A stretch of 14,010 bases of DNA from Candidatus Delongbacteria bacterium (GTDB taxonomy: Bacteria; UBA4055): positions 1,762 through 15,771 of the forward strand of contig DMTS01000209.1 of assembly GCA_003477045.1 (NCBI GenBank), in the 5' to 3' direction. The notes below the pieces were generated by a model. That model was not told the origin of the DNA, searched no databases, and saw only the letters and a program-made list of their open reading frames with translations. Shown piece after piece: positions 7,864-13,944 of the stretch (the first letter of the stretch is position 1; each line of letters starts with the position of its first letter). Both the position numbers and the translations under genes were made by a program.

Positions 7864-9111
7864 TTACCAGCCTCCGGCCGCTTCCACATTTACGGTTATA
7901 TCTATTACCGAGCCCTTTTTTACAAGCTCACCTTTTTTTAGTGACTGCCCGATAACGCGGTTAAATCCTTTATCAATATCAGTGACTTTTTTAGTCATCC
8001 CAAGCTCTAGACCAGCCTCTTTTATCTTTTTCTTCGCAGATTCAGGAGTTATGTTGTACAAATTCGGTACGGTGATCTTATCAGCTTCGATTTTCGGCGG
8101 TGTTATGTCTGAAACAGGCTGTTTATTTTCATGCTCTTTTATAAAATTTATGATCCTGTTCTCATCGCCGTTCTTATTTCCTGCCAGCTTTAAATACTCT
8201 TTCAAGTCCTGCAGGCACAATTCTATATTGTTCATCTTATAATACGCGAATCCTCTGTTATAGTAAGCCTGCTCAAGTTTCGGGTCAAGTTCTAAAACTT
8301 TAGTGAATGATTTTACAGCGTTATCATAAAGTCTGCGGTCATAGCTTAGAACGGCTTTATTGTTGTAGGCCATGCAAAGTTTGGGATTGATCTCGATAGC
8401 TTTATCAAAATTACTCTCGGCTTTTGCGTAATTGCTCATAAAATAATAAACAAGCCCTCTGTTGTTGTATATCTGCGCGATCTTTGGGTCAAGCTGCAAT
8501 GCCTTATCGTAATTCTTCAAAGCTTCTTCATATTTTCCGCTTTCCTGAGCTTTATAACCCAGTTCGAACCAGTCGGTTGCCTCAAGAGATTTTGCAAGAT
8601 CCTTACTTTTTTCGACATAACCCTGTTTTTGATCTTTAAGGTCATTAATTTCTTTTGTAAGTTTGTCGTTAAGCCTTTTCTGTTCCTCGAGCATTTTTTT
8701 AAGCTGTGAATCGTTCTTTATCTGTGAGAGCCTGTCCTTCAGATATCCGGTATCTATCATTGCGCTGATCTCAACTTCTATCGCAAAAGTACCTTTAACA
8801 ACTTTATTTTCGCTTTTTAGTATCTCAGTTTTAAGTATGCCTGCGGTATAGGTTTTTATCTCGTCTTTCGTGACCATGTAATCTTTCATTTCCATGTTCG
8901 ATTCAAGATAAGTACCCACCTGCTCGAGTGCATTTCTTTTTGCATCGTTTACGGCGAACATTTTTGCGTCATCGACAGTAATTCCCGATCCGATGAAAGC
9001 TACGCCTCTGCATTTGAGAGATATCACTTTATCCATCAGAATTATTGAATCCTGTGCGGTTAAAATCGAAAAAAGTAAAATTATCGAGAAGATTATTGTT
9101 AGTTTTCTCAT
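7864..9111 (-). CDS. Secreted FlgT-N-like / coiled-coil / TPR / PASTA protein
   Basis: The 415-residue product has a signal peptide (1-20, ending LTAQ). Next comes an alpha/beta domain (about 30-120) with the GSGITVDDAKMFAVNDAKRN, ALEQVGTYLES and FAIEVEISAMI pattern. This resembles the FlgT N-terminal/LPP20-type envelope domain, a resemblance seen by eye. A charged coiled coil spans about 125-178. Four TPR units cover about 180-310 (for example YEEALKNYDKALQLDPK), and a single PASTA domain covers 345-410. The C-terminus (VIDITVNVE...GW) closely matches the three-PASTA protein at 596-1417. ATG 9111 overlaps the maf stop as ATGA, so translation is probably coupled. A periplasmic scaffold that binds cell wall through PASTA and partners through TPR is plausible, but the function is unknown. 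No lipobox cysteine follows the signal peptide. Confidence 0.88.
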   Translation of the reverse strand: MRKLTIIFSIILLFSILTAQDSIILMDKVISLKCRGVAFIGSGITVDDAKMFAVNDAKRNALEQVGTYLESNMEMKDYMVTKDEIKTYTAGILKTEILKSENKVVKGTFAIEVEISAMIDTGYLKDRLSQIKNDSQLKKMLEEQKRLNDKLTKEINDLKDQKQGYVEKSKDLAKSLEATDWFELGYKAQESGKYEEALKNYDKALQLDPKIAQIYNNRGLVYYFMSNYAKAESNFDKAIEINPKLCMAYNNKAVLSYDRRLYDNAVKSFTKVLELDPKLEQAYYNRGFAYYKMNNIELCLQDLKEYLKLAGNKNGDENRIINFIKEHENKQPVSDITPPKIEADKITVPNLYNITPESAKKKIKEAGLELGMTKKVTDIDKGFNRVIGQSLKKGELVKKGSVIDITVNVEAAGGW

Positions 9112-9695
9112 AATATATAACCCAGTTTATACATTTTCTGTGAAAATAGCGGAACAGGAAAACCCATTACGCTAAAAAAACACCCGTCAACCTTTTTGAT
9201 GAATTTTGAACCGTAACCCTGAATTCCGTACGCACCGGCCTTATCAAAAGGCTCATGAGTATCAAGATAACCGTTTATCTGCTCATCGGTCATTTGATAG
9301 AATTCTACTTTGGTCTCGGTGTACTCCTTCACTGTTTTCTTCAAATAGCCGTCATAAACATAAAGAGAAGTGAAAACGCTGTGAACTTTTCCGCTTAAAA
9401 CATTCAGCATTTCAAACGCGTGGTCTCTGTCATCAGGCTTGTTAAGTATTGAGTCGTTTATAACCACGATTGTATCCGATGCTATTATTATTCTGTCATG
9501 GAACATCAGACCTCTGACAGCTTCACCTTTCTGTTCCGCAAGATCCATGACTATCTCGCCGAACCCGGCCACTCCTCTGTGAACTTCTTCGATATCAGCG
9601 GGTTTTACCGAAAATTTGAGTCCGATATTTTCAAGCAGTTCTTTCCGTCTCGGGGATTTTGAAGCAAGTATTATGTTTCTTTCGTTTATGTGCAT
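9108..9695 (-). CDS. maf: Maf-family nucleoside triphosphate pyrophosphatase (YhdE-type)
   Basis: The 195-residue protein matches the Maf/YhdE house-cleaning pyrophosphatases, which hydrolyse dTTP/UTP and modified NTPs to NMP plus PPi. Seen motifs are the N-terminal phosphate-binding ASKSPRRKELL (SxSPRR at 12-17), the SDTIV segment with catalytic-type D74, LSGKVHSVFT (100-109), EPFDKAGAYGIQGYG (148-162) and the terminal GFPV. DKAGAYGIQG is typical of the YhdE (dTTP/UTP) subgroup rather than the YceF (m7GTP) subgroup. ATG 9695 starts 7 nt after the purM stop with a GAGAG ribosome-binding sequence. Its TGA stop overlaps the next start in an ATGA junction. Its position after pyrD and purM fits a nucleotide-metabolism cluster. 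Confidence 0.95.
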   Translation of the reverse strand: MHINERNIILASKSPRRKELLENIGLKFSVKPADIEEVHRGVAGFGEIVMDLAEQKGEAVRGLMFHDRIIIASDTIVVINDSILNKPDDRDHAFEMLNVLSGKVHSVFTSLYVYDGYLKKTVKEYTETKVEFYQMTDEQINGYLDTHEPFDKAGAYGIQGYGSKFIKKVDGCFFSVMGFPVPLFSQKMYKLGYIL

Positions 9696-9702
9696 ATTCT
9701 CT

Positions 9703-10893
9703 CTAATAAACTATCTTTTGCCCGTCTGGAGCTGTAATTGTTACTTTGTTGTCGGTTTTGCTTTCAGGATTATTCTCGATCCTGCCGATGACCTTGGAAA
9801 GCACTCCTAATGATTTTGAGATATCCAAAATCTCGTCCGCAAATTTTTCAGGAACGATTATCTCCATCCTGCAACCCATGTTGAAAACCTGGAACATTTC
9901 GGGGTAGCTGTTATGCCCTGATTCTTTAATGAGTTCAAAAAGCGGAGGAATGTCGATTATGGAATCCTTCACATAGTGAATACCATGCCCGAAACTCCGG
10001 CACTTTACCTGCCCGCCGCCGCTGTTGTGTATTATTCCGTGAATATTACTCCTTCGGATTTCGTCAAAAATCTTTTTTAGTATCGGAGCATAAGTTCTTG
10101 TCGGCGACAGAACAGCCTGTCCTACGGATAACCCTCCGTGGCCGAAACTGTCAGTCAGGTTGTGTCTTCCGCAGTAAACATATTCAGTGGGAGTTTTGTC
10201 GGCATAAGATTCGGGGTATTTCTCAAAATATATTTTCGTAAAAATATCATGTCTTGCCGAAGTCAGTCCGTTTGATCCCATACCGGAGTTATAATGTTTT
10301 TCGTATTTTGCGTTCCCGTAACTGGAAAGACCCACAATAATATCACCGGGCATAATGTTGTCGTTATTAATTACATCCGATCGTTTCATTCGGGCTGTCA
10401 GGGTGGAATCTACGATAATTGTTTTTACGAGATCACCGACATCGGCAGTTTCCCCGCCGCAGCTGTGAATATCAATTCCATAGCAGTTGAGCATAGAAAT
10501 AACTTCCTCGTAACCGTCAACTATTTCAGCTATTATTTCGCCGGGGATTATGTGTTTATTTCGCCCTATCGTATTTGAAAAAAGCATATTGGATGTGGCA
10601 CCGACTGCGATCACGTCGTCAACATTCATGACGAGAGAATCCTGAGCTATTCCTCTGAAAACGCTTTTATCGCCTGTCTCTTTGTAATAAATATACGCCA
10701 GCGATGATTTTGTACCCGCTCCGTCAGCATGCATTATATTGCAATATTCGGGATCATTGCCCAGTTTATCTTCTATTATTTTGCAGAATGCACCCGGAAA
10801 CAAGCCTTTGCCGGAGTTTTTTATGGCTGAATGAACTTCAGACTTAGACGCGCTCGCTCCCCGCTTCAGATATTTTTCATCATAATTAGTCAA
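9703..10893 (-). CDS. purM: Phosphoribosylformylglycinamidine cyclo-ligase (AIR synthase), long form
   Basis: PurM makes aminoimidazole ribonucleotide from FGAM and ATP in the fifth step of purine synthesis. The 396-residue product carries DGAGTK (57-62), the NVDD acidic pair (90-93), GGETADVGDL (146-155), LSSYGNAKYEK, GMGSNGLTSARHD, the glycine-rich IIHNSGGG segment (287-294) and the FNMGCRMEI motif (337-345). E. coli PurM is 345 residues. The extra length and the start KYLKRGASASKSEVHSAIKN match the form I know from Bacteroidota. It starts with TTG at 10893, and the start overlaps the pyrD stop by 8 nt (TTGACTAA). A strong GGAGGA eight bases upstream supports this start, and no in-frame ATG is near. 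Translation is probably coupled to pyrD. Confidence 0.95.
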   Translation of the reverse strand: MTNYDEKYLKRGASASKSEVHSAIKNSGKGLFPGAFCKIIEDKLGNDPEYCNIMHADGAGTKSSLAYIYYKETGDKSVFRGIAQDSLVMNVDDVIAVGATSNMLFSNTIGRNKHIIPGEIIAEIVDGYEEVISMLNCYGIDIHSCGGETADVGDLVKTIIVDSTLTARMKRSDVINNDNIMPGDIIVGLSSYGNAKYEKHYNSGMGSNGLTSARHDIFTKIYFEKYPESYADKTPTEYVYCGRHNLTDSFGHGGLSVGQAVLSPTRTYAPILKKIFDEIRRSNIHGIIHNSGGGQVKCRSFGHGIHYVKDSIIDIPPLFELIKESGHNSYPEMFQVFNMGCRMEIIVPEKFADEILDISKSLGVLSKVIGRIENNPESKTDNKVTITAPDGQKIVY

Positions 10894-11812
10894 TTATCAT
10901 TCCTCCGATAAGAGAATTTATATCAGATATTTTCCTTCCCTTAAGAAATCTTTCCAGATCTTTCGCGATATTCAAGCTTGAAAGAGGGTTTGTGAAATTG
11001 GCGGTGCCTATCTGAACGGCGGTCGCTCCGGCTAGCATAAATTCCACGGCATCTTCAGCCGAATATATTCCGCCCATTCCTATAAGAGGGATCTTTACTG
11101 CTTTCGAGCATTTATAAACAGCCTGAAGCGCAACGGGCTTGATCGCCGGTCCGCTATAACCTGCCACGATAGATTTTATCTTCGGTCTGAAAGTTTTAAT
11201 ATCTATCGCCATTCCGAAAAGGGTGTTTATTAAAGACAGAGAGTCGGCCCCTTCGGCCTCGACAGCTTTTGCTATGGAGGTTATATCCGTAACATTGGGA
11301 GATAATTTTACCATTATGTGCTTTTTATATACTTTTCTGACTTCACGAGTAACTTCCGCCGCTACTTTCGGATCAGTTCCGAAGGCGACTCCGCCCTCTT
11401 TTACATTCGGGCATGAAATATTAACTTCAATTCCCTGAATACAGTCAATTCCATTGAGTTTTTCGGCTACTTTGATGTAATCTTTGAGCTCTTTTCCGGC
11501 AACATTTACAAAAACAACCGTATTGAATTTTTTGATCGTCGGAACTTTTTTGGTCAGAAAATCATTTAGCCCGAGATTTGCAAGCCCGATAGAATTCAGC
11601 ATGCCGTATTCTGTTTCTGCAATTCTGGGCATAGGATTTCCTATCCTGACTTCCGGTGTGACCGCTTTTGTGACAATTCCGCCGAGGGCAGAAAGATCAT
11701 ACAGTTCTGCGAATTCGTCGCCGTAACCGAAAGTTCCGGATGCTGTCAGAATTGGATTTTTAAGTATTAACCCGGCCCCTATATTTACTGATAATTTTGT
11801 CATTCCTTCCAC
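10886..11812 (-). CDS. pyrD: Dihydroorotate dehydrogenase, class 1B catalytic subunit
   Basis: The 308-residue FMN enzyme oxidises dihydroorotate to orotate in pyrimidine synthesis. Seen motifs are NPILTASGTFGYG (19-31), the FMN-contact lysine in VTKAVT (49), the substrate loop GMLNSIGLANLG (70-81), VNISCPNV with catalytic-type Cys134, VKLSPNVTDI, SLINTLFGMAID and the phosphate-binding IGMGGIYSAEDA (244-255). A catalytic Cys rather than Ser marks class 1. The 1B pattern normally pairs with PyrK (FAD/2Fe-2S) for NAD-linked electron transfer, and no pyrK lies beside it here. The start is uncertain: GTG 11812 has a weak CGGA upstream, while ATG 11803, three codons in, has AAGG too close to it. 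It follows an 88-bp gap with a promoter and overlaps purM by 8 nt. Confidence 0.96.
   Translation of the reverse strand: MEGMTKLSVNIGAGLILKNPILTASGTFGYGDEFAELYDLSALGGIVTKAVTPEVRIGNPMPRIAETEYGMLNSIGLANLGLNDFLTKKVPTIKKFNTVVFVNVAGKELKDYIKVAEKLNGIDCIQGIEVNISCPNVKEGGVAFGTDPKVAAEVTREVRKVYKKHIMVKLSPNVTDITSIAKAVEAEGADSLSLINTLFGMAIDIKTFRPKIKSIVAGYSGPAIKPVALQAVYKCSKAVKIPLIGMGGIYSAEDAVEFMLAGATAVQIGTANFTNPLSSLNIAKDLERFLKGRKISDINSLIGGMIID
10901..10906 (-). promoter_or_regulatory. Ribosome-binding site fixing the purM TTG start
   Basis: On the minus strand GGAGGA lies inside the last codons of pyrD, about eight bases before the TTG at 10893. It is the only good Shine-Dalgarno near the start of purM, so it supports a TTG start rather than a later codon. 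Confidence 0.7.
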
Positions 11813-11846
11813 GCGTTCCGTTAAGAGTAATTATTAATAAGCTTGA

Positions 11847-11874
11847 AATATAAACTTTTTAGAACAAAAGTCAA
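11847..11874 (-). promoter_or_regulatory. Sigma-70-like promoter for the pyrD operon
   Basis: Read on the minus strand, TTGACT (11874-11869) is followed after 16 bases by TATATT (11852-11847). Transcription would start near 11840, about 28 bases before the GTG of pyrD. It sits in the only sizeable intergenic gap inside the gene row. The -10 region also reads TATATTTC, one base off the Bacteroidota TAnnTTTG element, but a TTTG at the usual -33 distance is not seen. No terminator hairpin precedes it, so read-through from the upstream genes remains possible. Confidence 0.55.
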
Positions 11875-11888
11875 TTCATATAAACTTT
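11848..11888. repeat. 11-bp direct repeat flanking the pyrD promoter
   Basis: ATATAAACTTT occurs exactly at 11848-11858 and again at 11878-11888, 30 bp start to start. One copy overlaps the -10 hexamer and the other lies just upstream of the -35 hexamer. The arrangement would suit an operator bound on one face of the helix, but chance in AT-rich DNA is possible. Confidence 0.4.
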
Positions 11889-11900
11889 GGAACGGGAATT

Positions 11901-12923
11901 TTAACCGATCAGTTTTTTAAAATACCAGTTGGAGAAAGCGGCAAAATAGCCTTTTTTCAGGATGGATCTTACTTCAGCGCGTGAAATTTTATAGGTATCA
12001 TTTGTTTTGATAAAATCGTCAAGATCTCTTTTTATTCCGTTAAGGGTCGCATATGCTAAAGCGACAGGCCAGATGCAGAAAAGTCTTATCCGCCATAATC
12101 TGACAGGAACGACTTCAATATAACGGATTGAAGCCTGTAAATGCTCTTCAGCCTTTTCGATCAGATCATTATATACTGCCTTTATCCGATCCTTATTTTC
12201 GCTTTTGAAAAAGTCTTCAAGAGTCAGAGAATGTTTTCTTAGAAGATCCTCCGGTATAAAGCATCTTCCTTCGGTAAAATCCTCTCTTGAGTCTTTTATT
12301 ATGTTCACATACTGCAGAGCTTTGCCGAACGCAACTCCGTTTTTGAACATAATTTCTCTGTTTTTTTCAGGAACTTTGAAATGATCGAGCGTGAAAAGCC
12401 TCGAAAGCAGTTCGCCGACCGTTCCTGCGACATAATAAGTATAGTCTTCAAGTTCATCAGTTGTTGAAAGCTGAACTTTCGGGTTGTCCGTTCCGAAGGA
12501 GTATTTTTTCATCCCTTCGGCCATTTCGATCGTCCATTCCCGTATGAATTTTTGAACATTTTCAGGAAAAGTATCAACGCATTCGAAAACATCGAATGAA
12601 TTTTCAAGGATAATTTTCTCAAATGGTTTTATATCGGAAGTTTTGGCTATTTTAGAAAATATGTTATTTTCCTTTTTATAATTTCCTGTGTTTTCCAGAC
12701 AGGAAATGGCGTCATTAAGAGCCTCTTTTTTCATTTCGACACTGATGTCGTATGCGTCTTCCAAAGTATCAAGCAGACGGCAGATAAGATAAGAATGTCC
12801 GACATAAAAATGAAGACCTTTAGGAAGAATTTTTATTGAAGGGTAGAAAGTTCTTGAAACTTCTTTAAGCCAGATATTTCTCTTATCTGCAAACTCCGTA
12901 TTATAATATTTTTCTTCAATCAA
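11901..12923 (-). CDS. Squalene/phytoene synthase family, squalene-synthase-like
   Basis: The 340-residue enzyme belongs to the head-to-head isoprenyl synthases, which join two FPP (or GGPP) molecules through a cyclopropyl diphosphate. Both Mg-binding Asp-rich motifs are present: D52TLED56 in LICRLLDTLEDA and D211SRED215 in YVNIIKDSREDFTEG. VSRTFYPSI (22-30), YTYYVAGTVGELLSRLF (161-177), RLFCIWPVALAYATL (280-294) and the late KISRAE segment line up with eukaryotic-type squalene synthase. The products of the bacterial HpnC/HpnD pathway look different. No strong C-terminal membrane anchor is visible. I infer squalene synthase, with dehydrosqualene or phytoene synthase as alternatives. It starts with TTG at 12923, directly after an in-frame TAA, and overlaps the DUF1858 gene by 8 nt. 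The ribosome-binding sequence is weak (GAAG). Confidence 0.88.
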   Translation of the reverse strand: MIEEKYYNTEFADKRNIWLKEVSRTFYPSIKILPKGLHFYVGHSYLICRLLDTLEDAYDISVEMKKEALNDAISCLENTGNYKKENNIFSKIAKTSDIKPFEKIILENSFDVFECVDTFPENVQKFIREWTIEMAEGMKKYSFGTDNPKVQLSTTDELEDYTYYVAGTVGELLSRLFTLDHFKVPEKNREIMFKNGVAFGKALQYVNIIKDSREDFTEGRCFIPEDLLRKHSLTLEDFFKSENKDRIKAVYNDLIEKAEEHLQASIRYIEVVPVRLWRIRLFCIWPVALAYATLNGIKRDLDDFIKTNDTYKISRAEVRSILKKGYFAAFSNWYFKKLIG

Positions 12924-13134
12924 TTAGATCTTCGTCCACAGATTCGTTAAGCATACGGACAAAGTCGTCCGGATCTTTGACCTTGTGATTGATGCAGCAT
13001 TCCTCCACTGTGGCGAACCTGTTCATGTCGCAGACAACGCATCTCATGCTTTTGTTTATAAAAACCTTCCTTGTGGAAGGAAATTTCTCGAAAATTTTTT
13101 CGATCGGATCACTTTTTTTAATATACTCGATCAC
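12916..13134 (-). CDS. Small DUF1858 / hybrid-cluster-associated redox-disulfide protein
   Basis: The 72-residue protein matches the DUF1858 (TIGR03980-like) pattern. A short helix-forming start (DPIEKIFEKFPSTRKVFI) leads to the MRCVVCDMN motif with Cys32 and Cys35. Then come ATVEECCINHKV and a terminal DFVRMLNE. The CxxC is predicted to form a redox disulfide or bind metal. Two further adjacent cysteines (46 and 47) occur where many relatives have alanines. The start is GTG 13134, six bases after a perfect GAGGAGG that directly follows the rsmE stop. Its own stop overlaps the following squalene-synthase-like gene. The cellular role is unknown. Confidence 0.85.
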   Translation of the reverse strand: MIEYIKKSDPIEKIFEKFPSTRKVFINKSMRCVVCDMNRFATVEECCINHKVKDPDDFVRMLNESVDEDLID

Positions 13135-13140
13135 TTTTTT

Positions 13141-13147
13141 CCTCCTC
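13141..13147 (-). promoter_or_regulatory. Ribosome-binding site fixing the GTG start of the DUF1858 gene
   Basis: GAGGAGG on the minus strand sits six bases (all A) before GTG 13134 and just after the rsmE TGA. It supports the GTG start of the small CxxC protein. Confidence 0.75.
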
Positions 13148-13149
13148 GG

Positions 13150-13845
13150 TCAACTCAAGAACTTTGAAGCTGTTACTATTGCAGCCGTTTCTGCTCTAAG
13201 GATCCTTTTATTCAGTTTTATCTTTTTAAAGCCATTTTCCGAAAGTTCAGCTGTCTCATTTTCTGTCAAACCGCCTTCGGGACCTATTACCGCAAGTACA
13301 TTTCCGCGCTTAATTCCGCACGGTGCGCTTTCTCCTCCGAAGTCGGCAAAATACTTCTCATCAAATCCCCCGAGCTCAGATAATTCTTTAAAAGTCAGGG
13401 TTTTCGACAAAACCACATCTGTGCTGCCGCCGCACTGTTTGAGAGCCGATACCATATTCGGTTTCAGCGAATCGGTTTTCATTTTCGGGAACGCAGTCCT
13501 GTCAGATATGAACGGAATGAATTCGCTTATGCCTATTTCGGTAAGTTTTTCTATAAGAAGTTTCATTTTTGAGTTCTTGTTCAAAAGCGAAACAGCTACT
13601 GTCAGTTTGATATCTTCATAATCACTGACATTTTCGATCATCTCTAAAGGTTTAACCAAAAGCCGTTTTTTCGAGCACTCTACAACTTCTGATCTGAACC
13701 TGACCCCCTTACCGTTTATTATTTCTACGGTGTCTCCGGTCTTGATCCTAAGACTGGCAAAAGCGTGAAAAACCTCATTCGGATCGTCTATTTCAAGCTT
13801 GCATTTTAATAGAATATCCTTGTTCTCAGCATAAAATGTTTCCAC
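13150..13845 (-). CDS. rsmE: 16S rRNA (uracil-1498-N3)-methyltransferase RsmE
   Basis: RsmE is a SPOUT-class enzyme that uses SAM to methylate U1498 of 16S rRNA in the 30S subunit. From GTG 13845 the product has 231 residues, close to the family norm of about 240. An N-terminal PUA-like RNA-binding domain (about 1-68) starts with ETFYAENKD and has a GDTVEIINGKG turn. The SPOUT domain carries LIEKLTEIGISEFIPFISDRT (97-117), the SAM-knot VIGPEGGLTENE (186-197) and LRAETAAIVTASKFL (216-230). An in-frame TTG seven codons upstream (13866) overlaps the promoter -10 element. GTG 13845 has GGGAGGGAG just before it, so I chose the GTG. It is the first gene of the row after the tRNA terminator. Confidence 0.95.
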   Translation of the reverse strand: METFYAENKDILLKCKLEIDDPNEVFHAFASLRIKTGDTVEIINGKGVRFRSEVVECSKKRLLVKPLEMIENVSDYEDIKLTVAVSLLNKNSKMKLLIEKLTEIGISEFIPFISDRTAFPKMKTDSLKPNMVSALKQCGGSTDVVLSKTLTFKELSELGGFDEKYFADFGGESAPCGIKRGNVLAVIGPEGGLTENETAELSENGFKKIKLNKRILRAETAAIVTASKFLS

Positions 13846-13846
13846 T

Positions 13847-13855
13847 CTCCCTCCC
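13847..13855 (-). promoter_or_regulatory. Ribosome-binding site fixing the rsmE GTG start
   Basis: GGGAGGGAG on the minus strand ends one base before GTG 13845; its GGAGG core is spaced four bases from the start. It decides for GTG over the upstream in-frame TTG at 13866. Confidence 0.65.
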
Positions 13856-13863
13856 AAACATTC

Positions 13864-13871
13864 CAAATATA
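13864..13871 (-). promoter_or_regulatory. Possible promoter element upstream of rsmE
   Basis: The minus strand reads TATATTTG, which fits a -10 hexamer (TATATT) and also the Bacteroidota -7 consensus TAnnTTTG. Transcription would begin near 13858, giving a short leader that holds only the ribosome-binding site. No convincing -35 or -33 element is visible upstream, so this is tentative. Confidence 0.35.
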
Positions 13872-13913
13872 AGTCCGTTTAGTTGAAAATGTTATGATTA
13901 ATTGAATATAAAT

Positions 13914-13943
13914 AAAAAAAATGAGCATTTCTACTCATTTTTT
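13914..13943 (-). terminator. Intrinsic terminator after tRNA-Leu
   Basis: On the minus strand an A-rich ATGAG arm and a CTCAT arm (13921-13925 and 13934-13938), extended by A/T pairs, enclose an eight-base loop and are followed by a run of T. It begins directly after the tRNA 3' end and separates the tRNA transcript from rsmE. Confidence 0.8.
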
Positions 13944-13944
13944 A

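Noticed and set aside
7829..8242. A 137-codon plus-strand frame with hydrophobic stretches opposite the PASTA/TPR gene
   Set aside because: The Phe/Ser-rich composition mirrors Lys/Glu-rich coding on the other strand; there is no Shine-Dalgarno and no promoter.
11813..11900. A terminator or riboswitch between the squalene-synthase-like gene and pyrD
   Set aside because: I found no GC-rich hairpin with a T run and no recognisable aptamer; the gap is explained by the promoter and direct repeat.
12989..13621. A 210-codon open frame on the plus strand opposite rsmE and the DUF1858 gene
   Set aside because: It lies antisense to two well-supported genes, has no ribosome-binding site and no recognisable domain; its hydrophobic look is a shadow of the opposite strand.
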